Of a DNA stretch of 64,000 nt, positions 17,095 through 26,115 are shown piece by piece. The notes below the pieces were generated by a model, which saw only the letters and a program-made list of their open reading frames with translations, ran no database searches and had not been told where the DNA came from. Source of the stretch: PGYR01 sp034670025 (GTDB lineage: Bacteria > Bacteroidota > Ignavibacteria > Kapaibacteriales > UBA2268); NCBI GenBank assembly GCA_034670025.1, contig JAXMOE010000003.1, positions 62,001-126,000 of the forward strand, in the 5' to 3' direction. A program made the position numbers and the translations under genes. Every line of letters starts with the position of its first letter. Position 1 is the first letter of the stretch.

Positions 17095-19437
17095 ATGAAA
17101 AAATACCTTCTGCTTTTATTAGTTCTTTTACTAACTTCAAAAACTGCCTCGGCAGCAGTGATAACTGGCAAGGTGACTGACGAAAAAACTGGCGAGCCAA
17201 TAATCTCCGCCTCGGTGCAGGTAGTGGGAACTAGCAAAGGCACCTATGCTAACCGTGATGGGGTATTCAAATTGCCACAAATTGATAACGTGAAGCAAAT
17301 AAGGGTGTCGTCTATTGGGTACAAATCGAAAGTGATTTCTATTTCGGATAAGGATTATTACACGGTTAAGCTGACTCCACAATCCGTAAATATGCAAGAA
17401 GCAACAGTCACCGATGACATATTGGCAACTGAAATCATTCGCCGAGCGGTGGCTAACAAAGAAATAAACCAAAGTAAGATAAAGACCGTAAACAAATCTC
17501 TTTTCTCTAAAATGAAAATAGAAGTTGGAGGGGATATGTTTGAAATTGACAGTGCCGATTTTGAAGATGAAGCAGAAAGAGAAGCGGCAGAAGTGCTAAA
17601 AAATATTATCGCTGAGACATACTCTCAAAGTTATAAGGATTTTGATAAAAATGTCAGCAAAGATGTTATTATAAAGCGAAGATCAACAGGCAATTTCCCT
17701 TCTAATTTCAATATGCTTTCTTTCTCCTCATTTGTCAATTTCTACAATGACGAGCTAAAGATTGGTACTACTCGCTTTACCAGCCCACTAAGCGAAGACG
17801 CTCTGGATGAGTATGAATATAAGCTGACTGGTAAAGAGCTGTTCGAAGGGAACTATATTTACAAAATAGAATATGTATCAAAAAGCTCACTATTCCCTGG
17901 GTTTGTGGGCACATTGCATCTGCTTGAAAACACTTATGAACTCGTCTATATTAAGGCCAAACCGATACAAGAAGACGTAATTGAGTTTATTTCTGACTTG
18001 GAGTTTGAAGAGAAGTTCGAGAAAGTTGACTCCCTCTATTGGTACCCAACATTACTCAGCACTAGCGGTACGCTCAATGTGGAAATAATTACTGGACTGA
18101 TAGAGTTCGATGCAGAGGCCTCATTAATGTCTGTGGTGGAATCAGTGGAAATTAATAAACCACTCCCTGACTCAGTTTACAGAGAAGAGCAGGAGAGAGT
18201 AATAGCCGTGAGCGATGCCGACAGTTTGGTGTGTGAGTTTTGGACGGAAAACTCGCTTATACAAACGAGCGATGAAGAAGTAATGCTATACCACAAATCA
18301 GATTCAATTGCTACCGAAAGAGATTTGTTTGCAGGAATGAACGATGAGTCAGATTTTGAATTCAACCAATCTGGTGGGCTAAACAGAGTAGATGGATATA
18401 CTTTAGGTGCGGACTTTGTATTTAGGAATATCAGCCAATACTTCAAGCCAAATCTTTACGCTATGTACGCTTTCAGCAATAAGAATATATACTATGGCGG
18501 TGAAATTACATCGGATATTTTAGGTAATCTGAGCACACGTTTTGCATTCGATTACAACACGAATCCACTTTCCAACAATGTAAACGAAGACATTGTGCTT
18601 TCTTCGCTTACATCGCAGTTCCGCGAAGATTACCACGACTGGTATTTGGCGGAAAGGTTCTCATTTGGGATAGATTATTCACTCCAAAACTTCACTGCAA
18701 AAGCTATGGTAGAGACAGAAAATATAGAAAGTATGACAACCCGAAATCCAAAAGTCATAGGTACTGGCGGTAGTTGGCGCACAAACCCAATGGTAACGGA
18801 CGGCAGATACAACCAAGCGACACTTAGTTTGGGCTATTCGGACAATAGGAACACAGATGAATTTGGTTATGAGATTGCGGCTGAGGGAACGCTTGGACAA
18901 TCAAAAATAGATGATACGGACTACAACCTGCTATCGGGTATGCTAAAGCTACGATTACCGTTGTTCAGCACTGGATTCGAGCCATCGAGCTTGTCCGTTA
19001 CCGCTATTGCTGGAATTTCAGAAAATGCACCCACTCACAACCAATACCGAATGAACACCTCGGTGGTAATATTCAAGCTTGATGACAGATTCTTATCGCC
19101 CGATTACTTCCGATATGGCGGAGCGGAACAGTTAGAAATCCACACAAGATGGGACATAACTGACGTGTGGTGGAGGGCAATTGGTCTCCCGACCCACAGA
19201 GCAAGAGGCATTGGCTTAGAATTAGCTTACTCAGCTGGGTATTTCGGTGCTGACGAGAACACTCCTTACAGCCATACATCAGGTAAATTCTACCAAGAAG
19301 CCGGACTAAACGTTACGAAAATTCCTACATTCATCAGTCCACTATTCACATTAGAATTTGGTCTCCGCTGGGGAGTTGGTCCCGTTGGTAATGGCAATTT
19401 TGGTTTTGGGCTGAATCTTTCTAGTCCTTTGTTTTAA
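17095..19437 (+). CDS. Outer-membrane DUF5686 protein with CarboxypepD_reg-like domain
   Basis: About 780 residues. A signal peptide (ending SKTASA) is followed by a carboxypeptidase-regulatory-like beta domain at about 24-95 (GKVTDEKTGEPIISASVQVV), then the DUF5686 region and a C-terminal barrel with strands such as ISPLFTLEFGLRWGVG, ending in F. An in-frame TTG six bases upstream is possible, but ATG at 17095 gives a normal signal peptide. Family members are outer-membrane proteins of Bacteroidota with unknown cargo. It is convergent with the next gene, with 12 bp between the stops. Confidence 0.85.
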   Translation: MKKYLLLLLVLLLTSKTASAAVITGKVTDEKTGEPIISASVQVVGTSKGTYANRDGVFKLPQIDNVKQIRVSSIGYKSKVISISDKDYYTVKLTPQSVNMQEATVTDDILATEIIRRAVANKEINQSKIKTVNKSLFSKMKIEVGGDMFEIDSADFEDEAEREAAEVLKNIIAETYSQSYKDFDKNVSKDVIIKRRSTGNFPSNFNMLSFSSFVNFYNDELKIGTTRFTSPLSEDALDEYEYKLTGKELFEGNYIYKIEYVSKSSLFPGFVGTLHLLENTYELVYIKAKPIQEDVIEFISDLEFEEKFEKVDSLYWYPTLLSTSGTLNVEIITGLIEFDAEASLMSVVESVEINKPLPDSVYREEQERVIAVSDADSLVCEFWTENSLIQTSDEEVMLYHKSDSIATERDLFAGMNDESDFEFNQSGGLNRVDGYTLGADFVFRNISQYFKPNLYAMYAFSNKNIYYGGEITSDILGNLSTRFAFDYNTNPLSNNVNEDIVLSSLTSQFREDYHDWYLAERFSFGIDYSLQNFTAKAMVETENIESMTTRNPKVIGTGGSWRTNPMVTDGRYNQATLSLGYSDNRNTDEFGYEIAAEGTLGQSKIDDTDYNLLSGMLKLRLPLFSTGFEPSSLSVTAIAGISENAPTHNQYRMNTSVVIFKLDDRFLSPDYFRYGGAEQLEIHTRWDITDVWWRAIGLPTHRARGIGLELAYSAGYFGADENTPYSHTSGKFYQEAGLNVTKIPTFISPLFTLEFGLRWGVGPVGNGNFGFGLNLSSPLF

Positions 19438-19449
19438 GTAGGGGGAAGA

Positions 19450-21840
19450 CTACTCTTTAATAAACTTACCTATTCTTTCACCACTTTCATCAAATACAAA
19501 ATACACCCCAGAGCTAAGGGGCTTGATATTTATTCTTTTTTCATTTGTGGAGTTTAATACTATTGCCCCAGTTATTGTTCTTATTTCTATAGCTTCATCA
19601 ATAGCTATATTTGATATAGTTATGTAATTCTGTGCTGGATTTGGGTACACATTTATAAGTTTGTCATCGTTGTAGTTGTCGTTCTCAACCGAAGAAATGA
19701 ACGGCTTCTTAACTTTTAGCACACCCAAATCAGTTGATAAATATAGTGTGTCTTTGAACTCAGAGATGTGAGTAATTTTCAATTTTAGATTTTCAAAACT
19801 ATCTTCTATCTCAATTTGCTGCCAATCATAAAGTGAGTGCACTACAAACAATCTACCGTCTTGAGTAGCAATATATACATTGCCATCACCACATTCTCCC
19901 ATATATGATATGCCTGAACCAACTATGTCATTTGAGTTTACTTTTTTTTCAGTTTTACCATTCAAATTATAAACTTCATTATCAATATGAGTGTACATTA
20001 CGGATTTATTTTTCGAGTAAATTAATCTATATGCAAACAAAAATCCATCATCAGACTTTGGCAAATATTCAATAAACCTACAATTCATATCACTTTCAAT
20101 AACAAATAAATTATCACTATTAATACACCATATATTACCACTATTATCAACAGAGACATCTGATGGTCTAGGGCCTTTGGGAACCACTTCGTAAGGCCCT
20201 ACATACACATACTCAAAGTCTGACAAGCAACTATTATCCTTATCGTAAACCATAATTTCTTCATTATTTCTATTAAAGACAGAGACATAAGTATCAAAAA
20301 CTAAATAATCTGTATCGGGTACTACTTGCATACTATAAACATAAATATTATCATTATAAATGTAAGAACAAACCCATTGTTCTTGTTTGTATATAGAATT
20401 GCTGTCATTAGCGTAGTTGTGAAATTTATTATTCCTAACCCCATAAACTCCTTCAGCAGTAGGGATAGTAAAATTTCCGTTTGAAAATCTACTTACTTTG
20501 TTAACCGGGGAAGTATATCCATAATCAAGTTCATATTCATCATACCACTCTCCATCTATTTCAAAATAATCATCATAACTTGTACCCAATATCCAGGCAC
20601 CTTCCATGAATTGTGCATTATCATCTTTTGCATAAGATTTCACATTTGGATGTCTTAATTTATTCTTATCTGAGATTTTGTATTTTGTTTGTTTTTTTCC
20701 TTTTAAGCTTACTATATCATAGTATCCTTCCCCTTCTAGCTTTTGGCTCTTCAAAAAGTATATGTCATCATCGAAGTAATAAAAATGTCCTGAATAGAAA
20801 CTACTGTCAGAATAGAGAGATTTTTCAAATATTTCTACTCTTTCATCCTTTATCAAATAGAATGCATTATTATCGGTAGCTAGTATATATTCACCCAATT
20901 TGAAATATTTATAAGGAGTTGCGTTATATTCATAAGATAAATGTAAAAATCTTGTTTCTATGGTATCATTCTTAAAACTATAAAAAGCAAACATACTTGG
21001 TTTATACTTATTGAATACATATACTGAAAACCAAACATCACCTCTATTGTCGGTCACTACATAATTATTAGCAATTTTGTAATTTGCACCTGTAATTTTT
21101 AATCGCTGATTCGTTCTCCATCTTTTAGTTTTTAAATCAAACACAAAATTCTTTTCCTGACCTGTCCCAATCCAAATTTCATCACCAACAACAACTTGGT
21201 AACTTATAGTGTTCTGAAAGTCAAATCCTCTTTCATATTCCGAGAAGAACTTAAAGCTATTTTTCTTAATGTCAAACAGTGCAAATCGGTAATCTCTCCA
21301 TTGACTGTTAGAATAATAATTACTCCCAGGATACCCTTGATACATAGCAACCCAAATAAAGTCACCCACAATATCAATCTTACTTATTTCCATTTTGAAA
21401 TTGATAAAGCTACTTACATCCCACTGCTCTGTGTTAACTCCTTCATACTTGTATATATTCGATGCATCATAAGTCCATATATTCCCAGTTGAATCAAATT
21501 CTATACTTCGAATGTCATCTTTACCAACATTCAAATTTTTTAAACTATCGTTCTTGAATTGATAAAGCCCATTGTTGGTAGCAATATATACTTTACTGTC
21601 TCTTATTTTTATGTCCGTAATGAAATTAGATTCTAACTCAGAATTGAGTGTCGTGTAATAGTTGTAATTATCTGTTTCCCTGTCTTGAACTACCAAACCA
21701 TTCACCAAACCAATATAAAAATTAGTGCTATCTACAGCGAATGTTCTATAGTAATTGTAGTTAGATTCTAAGTTGGTTGGCTGCGTATAACTCAAGGTAA
21801 GGTTAATCAAAAATATCGATATAAAAACTAAATACTTCAT
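19450..21840 (-). CDS. Secreted two-component-regulator-like propeller protein with T9SS sorting domain
   Basis: 796 residues. Signal peptide about 1-19 (ending LTLSYTQ). Repeated blades of the Reg_prop type appear throughout: ITDIKIRDSKVYIATNNGLY, SIEFDSTGNIWTYD, VSVDNSGNIWCINSDNLF. The last about 75 residues begin INVYPNPAQNYITIS and end with GKFIKE, a type IX sorting domain. Unlike hybrid sensors with these propellers it has no kinase part. Predicted to be exported to the surface; binding partner unknown. It is noticeably AT-rich. Confidence 0.85.
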   Translation of the reverse strand: MKYLVFISIFLINLTLSYTQPTNLESNYNYYRTFAVDSTNFYIGLVNGLVVQDRETDNYNYYTTLNSELESNFITDIKIRDSKVYIATNNGLYQFKNDSLKNLNVGKDDIRSIEFDSTGNIWTYDASNIYKYEGVNTEQWDVSSFINFKMEISKIDIVGDFIWVAMYQGYPGSNYYSNSQWRDYRFALFDIKKNSFKFFSEYERGFDFQNTISYQVVVGDEIWIGTGQEKNFVFDLKTKRWRTNQRLKITGANYKIANNYVVTDNRGDVWFSVYVFNKYKPSMFAFYSFKNDTIETRFLHLSYEYNATPYKYFKLGEYILATDNNAFYLIKDERVEIFEKSLYSDSSFYSGHFYYFDDDIYFLKSQKLEGEGYYDIVSLKGKKQTKYKISDKNKLRHPNVKSYAKDDNAQFMEGAWILGTSYDDYFEIDGEWYDEYELDYGYTSPVNKVSRFSNGNFTIPTAEGVYGVRNNKFHNYANDSNSIYKQEQWVCSYIYNDNIYVYSMQVVPDTDYLVFDTYVSVFNRNNEEIMVYDKDNSCLSDFEYVYVGPYEVVPKGPRPSDVSVDNSGNIWCINSDNLFVIESDMNCRFIEYLPKSDDGFLFAYRLIYSKNKSVMYTHIDNEVYNLNGKTEKKVNSNDIVGSGISYMGECGDGNVYIATQDGRLFVVHSLYDWQQIEIEDSFENLKLKITHISEFKDTLYLSTDLGVLKVKKPFISSVENDNYNDDKLINVYPNPAQNYITISNIAIDEAIEIRTITGAIVLNSTNEKRINIKPLSSGVYFVFDESGERIGKFIKE

Positions 21841-22007
21841 AAGTTACCTACAGTAATATATTTATTTACAGTTGAATAGTTGTTAATATAGGAAATAAAA
21901 TTATAAGCTGCAATAATTCCCATTTCACAATCACCCTTTCACAATTTGTTAAAGAGTAGTATTGTGTTTAAATTGAGGTAAATTGAAAACAAAGTAACAA
22001 TTAACCC

Positions 22008-22682
22008 ATGTGCTTCCACTACGCCTATATAGCTGACAAAGTAAAGACCGCCAAGCGGTACAATGTAGATAATCCGCCCGATTTCGAGCCGGTGTTCCAC
22101 GCTAATGCCTTTGCTGCACCAGCTATGCCAGCAATCACGAATGAAGAACCGAGCAAGATAACTATGCTCAATTGGGGATTGGTGCCGTTTTGGATAAAGA
22201 CCGCAAAAGATGCAGACAGCATTAGCAAAAAGACCGCAAACTCTCGCTCCGAAACTGTGTTCGAGAAACCATCGTTCCGCAGTGCAATAGTTAAGAGACG
22301 TTGCCTAATTCCTGCCACTGGATTTTATGAGTGGCGACACGAGGGCAAAGAGAAGATACCGCACTTCGTTAGCATAAAAGATCAGGAGATATTCTCATTC
22401 GCAGGAATATACGAACACTGGACAGATAAAGAGACTGGTGAAATACGAAACACGTTCAGCATACTCACCACGGCAGCCAATGAGCTGATGAGTTATGTAC
22501 ACAATAACCGAGAGCGAATGCCAGTGATACTAAAGCAAGAAGACGAGCAATTTTGGATTTCCTCGCTTAAAGGAAAGGATGAAATCCGCAAAGCAATTTA
22601 TCCATACCCAACTGACCAAATGCAATACGAGGAAATACCCACCAAAGATTTGCGAGCTTGGGCAGCCGAGAGGTATGGGTAA
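22008..22682 (+). CDS. SRAP domain protein (HMCES/YedK-type abasic-site shielding protein)
   Basis: 224 residues. The defining catalytic Cys2 follows the initiator Met (MCFHYA). The conserved NSRSETVFEKPSFR at about 78-91 and GFYEWRH with the Glu/His pair (EWRHEGKEKIPHF) complete the SRAP active site. Family members form a covalent thiazolidine crosslink to abasic sites in single-stranded DNA, protecting stalled forks. It stands alone and convergent with the histidine kinase gene (7 bp between stops). No SOS box was recognised. Confidence 0.95.
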   Translation: MCFHYAYIADKVKTAKRYNVDNPPDFEPVFHANAFAAPAMPAITNEEPSKITMLNWGLVPFWIKTAKDADSISKKTANSRSETVFEKPSFRSAIVKRRCLIPATGFYEWRHEGKEKIPHFVSIKDQEIFSFAGIYEHWTDKETGEIRNTFSILTTAANELMSYVHNNRERMPVILKQEDEQFWISSLKGKDEIRKAIYPYPTDQMQYEEIPTKDLRAWAAERYG

Positions 22683-22689
22683 CTAACTT

Positions 22690-23736
22690 TTAGTTCACAC
22701 TAGGTAATTTCATTTCAAAAGTAGCCCCTGTTCCTTCACCTTTGCTTATAGCTGATATTGAACCATTGTGTCTAGAAACTATTTTCTCACATAAGTAAAG
22801 CCCCAGACCAGTAGTGTTTTCTCCCTCAGTCCCCTTTCTTTTTTCTTTAGTGAATCTTTCAAAAAGAAGATTAGCTTTCTCAGGTTTGAACCCAATTCCA
22901 TTATCTACAATTCTAATACTCGACAAGTCATTGTTTTCTTCAGCAATTAAAGTGATATTTCCACCGTTCGGTGTAAATTTGATGGAGTTACTAAGTAGGT
23001 TAGTTATCACTTGACTAATCAAATCTTTGTTTGCTCTTATTTTTTGTCCATTTGCAATTATTTCCAATGTCAAATTCTTGGAATCTAACTCTCCCTCATA
23101 CGTAGATTTGGCTTCTTCTAACAGACTTTGGACTTCAATTACTTCCATCATTTCTTCAGTTATTATTATCTCTTCTCTTTCTAACAGCTCCAAAACAGAA
23201 TTGATTATGCTTCTTTGAACTTTGGAAGCATCAATTATTTTCTCTTTCAATTTTTGTTTTTTCTCATCCGTATCAGCCGCTGGTATCATCTCTGAGTAAG
23301 TCATAATTGCAGTAAGAGGATTTTTCAAATCATGAGACATAAGCCCAATCATATCTTGTTTTTCATTGATTAGTTCGTCTAATGTTTTGACTGAAAACTG
23401 GATTTCTTTAAGCAATATCCCCATCTCATCTGTGTAATGGGTAGGAATATTGGGCTTAGTTTTGTGATTGATATAATCAGAGAGTGAGTCACGAGCAAAT
23501 ATAATTGGCTCTAATAATCTGTTCAGAATGTACAGCGTTGCTGCTGTGGCAAGTAGCGTGAAAATCAAAACTGCAACGAAAACTGACATTGGGTTTAATA
23601 CTTCATTACCCCCAAAAGCCAAATAAATTATTAATCCAATTAAAGGTATATGAATACCCAGAAAGGCAACAAATAAAAATTTGAATGAGTATTTCTTTAG
23701 AAATGGTATTCGTGAAAGCTTATCGTATGTTTTCAT
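22690..23736 (-). CDS. Sensor histidine kinase
   Basis: 348 residues. Two membrane helices (about 18-40 and 50-72) enclose only a very short loop, so sensing is probably membrane-based or intracellular. A linker precedes the HisKA H-box MSHDLKNPLTAI with H135. The HATPase domain follows with N box (ITNLLSNSIKFTP), G1 (VDNGIGF) and G2 (TTGLGLYLCEKI). It would autophosphorylate and pass phosphate to a response regulator, but none is encoded next to it: an orphan kinase. Confidence 0.95.
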   Translation of the reverse strand: MKTYDKLSRIPFLKKYSFKFLFVAFLGIHIPLIGLIIYLAFGGNEVLNPMSVFVAVLIFTLLATAATLYILNRLLEPIIFARDSLSDYINHKTKPNIPTHYTDEMGILLKEIQFSVKTLDELINEKQDMIGLMSHDLKNPLTAIMTYSEMIPAADTDEKKQKLKEKIIDASKVQRSIINSVLELLEREEIIITEEMMEVIEVQSLLEEAKSTYEGELDSKNLTLEIIANGQKIRANKDLISQVITNLLSNSIKFTPNGGNITLIAEENNDLSSIRIVDNGIGFKPEKANLLFERFTKEKRKGTEGENTTGLGLYLCEKIVSRHNGSISAISKGEGTGATFEMKLPSVN

Positions 23737-23824
23737 ATTATATTTTTTTGATTAATTTGTTTTTTTATAATTCTTAATATATAAATTATATATTCATTTT
23801 AATAATTAACGAAATAAACAATAG

Positions 23825-24547
23825 ATGGAATTACTAACTACTGATAGCTTGTTTGCCTTGCTTACTCTTACTTTTTTAGAAATTGTTCTTGGCATTGATA
23901 ATATTATATTTATTTCCATTGTAACTGATAAGTTACCTAAGGAAAAACAAAAATTTGCCCGTGTTTTCGGTTTGTTTTTGGCTATGCTGATGAGAGTAAT
24001 ACTATTAGCTCTTATCACACAGTTAGCAGTATTAGAAAATTCGCTATTCGAGGTGTTTGATATTGACATCACTGGCAAGGGCCTGATATTGCTCGGTGGG
24101 GGTTTGTTTCTACTGGTTAAGTCCACTTTGGAAATACATCATAAAGTGGAGCAAATAGAACACACAGAAAAGAAGAAGGGTAAGTTGATTAGCATGAGCA
24201 ATGCTATATTCCAGATTGTGATGTTAGACTTAGTCTTTTCATTTGACTCTATTCTGACAGCAGTTGGCTTGTCGGACAACCTAACAATTATGGTAATCGC
24301 AGTTGTAATCTCATTAGTAGTTATGATGGTATTTGCCAATTCTATTAGTGAGTTCATCAACAATCATCCATCGCTTCAACTGTTGGCACTATCATTCCTT
24401 ATACTAATAGGCTTTATGCTGATATTAGAAGCATTCCACTTCGAGATACCAAAAGGGTACATATACTTCGCGGTACTATTCTCGTTCATCATTGAGCTGT
24501 TGAATATGAGATTTAGAGCAAAAAAGAAAAAAATTAATGGTGGGTAG
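23825..24547 (+). CDS. TerC family integral membrane protein
   Basis: 240 residues with seven predicted helices. Signature acidic residues lie within helices: LEIVLGIDNIIFIS at about 19-32 and LDLVFSFDSILTAVGLSD at about 137-154, the latter being the second TerC metal-binding-like segment. Members are linked to tellurium resistance or to manganese export (Alx-like) coupled to protein secretion; Mn export is the more likely general role. Monocistronic; a strong intrinsic terminator lies about 195 bp downstream (24742-24773). Confidence 0.92.
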   Translation: MELLTTDSLFALLTLTFLEIVLGIDNIIFISIVTDKLPKEKQKFARVFGLFLAMLMRVILLALITQLAVLENSLFEVFDIDITGKGLILLGGGLFLLVKSTLEIHHKVEQIEHTEKKKGKLISMSNAIFQIVMLDLVFSFDSILTAVGLSDNLTIMVIAVVISLVVMMVFANSISEFINNHPSLQLLALSFLILIGFMLILEAFHFEIPKGYIYFAVLFSFIIELLNMRFRAKKKKINGG

Positions 24548-25182
24548 AGTTTATTTTCTGTTATGTTAGGAAGTGTGACTTAAAACTCAACAAAGCATGG
24601 AACAATAGGCTTACTTTGGATAAGCCCGCCATAGGTGTAGCAATCCGCACATTGAGCTTGTCGAAATGTGGTATACAGAACCTGATTCACATAGCGTAGC
24701 CGAGGTGCATAGGGCTTAGAACACTAACAATAAAATCATATAGACCCATAAATTACTTATGGGTCTTTTTTTTGGCAATGGAGTTGTAAATAACCCGTAG
24801 GGATATAACACGCCGTGTTGAGCGTAGCCGAAACATTAGTAGATTATCAGATTATATGGGTTAATATCTACTCCTTTAGGAGTAGAATAAGTCAAATATT
24901 CAACCCCTCTGGGGTGGGTGCTTCACACGCAGTGGAGGAAAATCACCACGTCTTTCCGAGTAATATCAGCTGGCTGATATTTTGTGGCAAGCCATCTTTA
25001 TTAAAACAGACAGCCGCGCTACGCTCACTGTGACATTTTTATACCCCCCCCGTTTGAATAAATTCAGCCAACCCACGGTGAAGACACGACAGGCCCTTCC
25101 AAAGGAGGCACAAAAGCGTTGTGAATTTTATTCCCTTTTATATAAAGAGACACGTATCCAACTCTAAAGAGTGTAAAATTAA
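24548..25182. repeat. Gene-free interval filled with interspersed palindromic repeats
   Basis: No convincing gene in 635 bp. It contains short palindromes and phrases seen elsewhere in the window: GGCTTACTTTGGATAAGCC (about 24610), CCGCACATT...AATGTGG around GAGCTTGTCGA (about 24649-24672), two versions of GCGTAGCCGA (about 24698 and 24823), ACTCCTTTAGGAGT (about 24869), CAACCCCTCTGGGGTGGG (about 24901) and CCTTCCAAAGGAGG (about 25097). Related pieces occur at 59084-59167 and near 63050. These are typical of non-coding interspersed repeats in FCB genomes. Confidence 0.6.
24742..24773 (+). terminator. Intrinsic terminator (plus strand)
   Basis: Stem AGACCCATAA / TTATGGGTCT with a short ATTAC-type loop, followed by eight T residues. 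It is the first strong terminator downstream of the TerC gene, about 195 bp beyond its stop. Confidence 0.85.
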
Positions 25183-26115
25183 CTACTGCTTGTTATTGCT
25201 CTTTTCCCAGCTGATTACTCCGCTATCTGTTTTCATTTTCCCAACATAAAACCAACCTAAGCCATTGCGGCCATTTTCGTCTTGATTGATAACGTTTGTT
25301 GGCAAATTAGCAGGAGTTTCTGCAAATAGACCACCATTGTTGAGCTGCTCACTCATTATAGTCAGAAATTCAGCAAACTCTAAGCTGATGCTATAAAGCT
25401 GCACACCAATCTCATCGCCAACTTCGGCTAATTCTTCATCACTTGGCGGGCCAGCAAAACCACCTGGAGTTATAGCCGCTCGGATTGGGAGTATAAACGG
25501 AATACCATCTATCTTAGAACCCCTTCCTGTAGAACCATCATAGCCAATTACTATTTTACCAGGGTCGTTATTTACCACACCTTCTCTCATTGGGCGTACC
25601 CAATAAGCATCACCCAATCCTTCCAAATCGGTAGCCCAAAACTGCACTGCCCAAATAGAATCTACATCACCAAAAGGCACTTTTTCTCTTGCCCAGCTAA
25701 TAGAATCAATTAGAGGAATATCTCTTACTGTTGACTCAGCTATGTATTGTTCATTATTGTAATCCACTTGCAGTGTAAAAGTATTGCCAGCTGTCACATT
25801 GCTAATGCCATTAGTTAAGTAATAGCGTCCCTCGCTGTCTGGTTCATCAAAGCCATACATATTGCCCTCGCTATCGGTCAAACTCAACGTAGCGTCCGTA
25901 ATTGGCCTTACTGAAGCAGCGTCGAAGTATTGTCCTGACAAAGTTAGCTTAACGTGTGGGGTCTCGTCCGAATCGGAGATTAGTGCATCAACAGTAATCT
26001 GCGGTGTACCCTCGTCCAAATCTACATCTATCACGTCTTCGCAAGCTGCAAAGCCAAGACCAATCATAGCTACTAATATAAACTTAAATATTATCTTTTT
26101 CATAATCTTACTCAT
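25183..26115 (-). CDS. DUF4249 outer-membrane lipoprotein
   Basis: 310 residues. The signal peptide ends in the lipobox GLGFAAC (Cys25), followed by EDVIDVDLDEGTPQITVDAL, the typical start of DUF4249. The mature part is beta-rich. Its start overlaps the end of the TonB-dependent receptor gene by 8 bp. DUF4249 lipoproteins nearly always accompany such receptors, so it likely acts as a surface cap or substrate-binding subunit, in the manner of SusD for SusC. The nutrient is unknown. Confidence 0.9.
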   Translation of the reverse strand: MSKIMKKIIFKFILVAMIGLGFAACEDVIDVDLDEGTPQITVDALISDSDETPHVKLTLSGQYFDAASVRPITDATLSLTDSEGNMYGFDEPDSEGRYYLTNGISNVTAGNTFTLQVDYNNEQYIAESTVRDIPLIDSISWAREKVPFGDVDSIWAVQFWATDLEGLGDAYWVRPMREGVVNNDPGKIVIGYDGSTGRGSKIDGIPFILPIRAAITPGGFAGPPSDEELAEVGDEIGVQLYSISLEFAEFLTIMSEQLNNGGLFAETPANLPTNVINQDENGRNGLGWFYVGKMKTDSGVISWEKSNNKQ

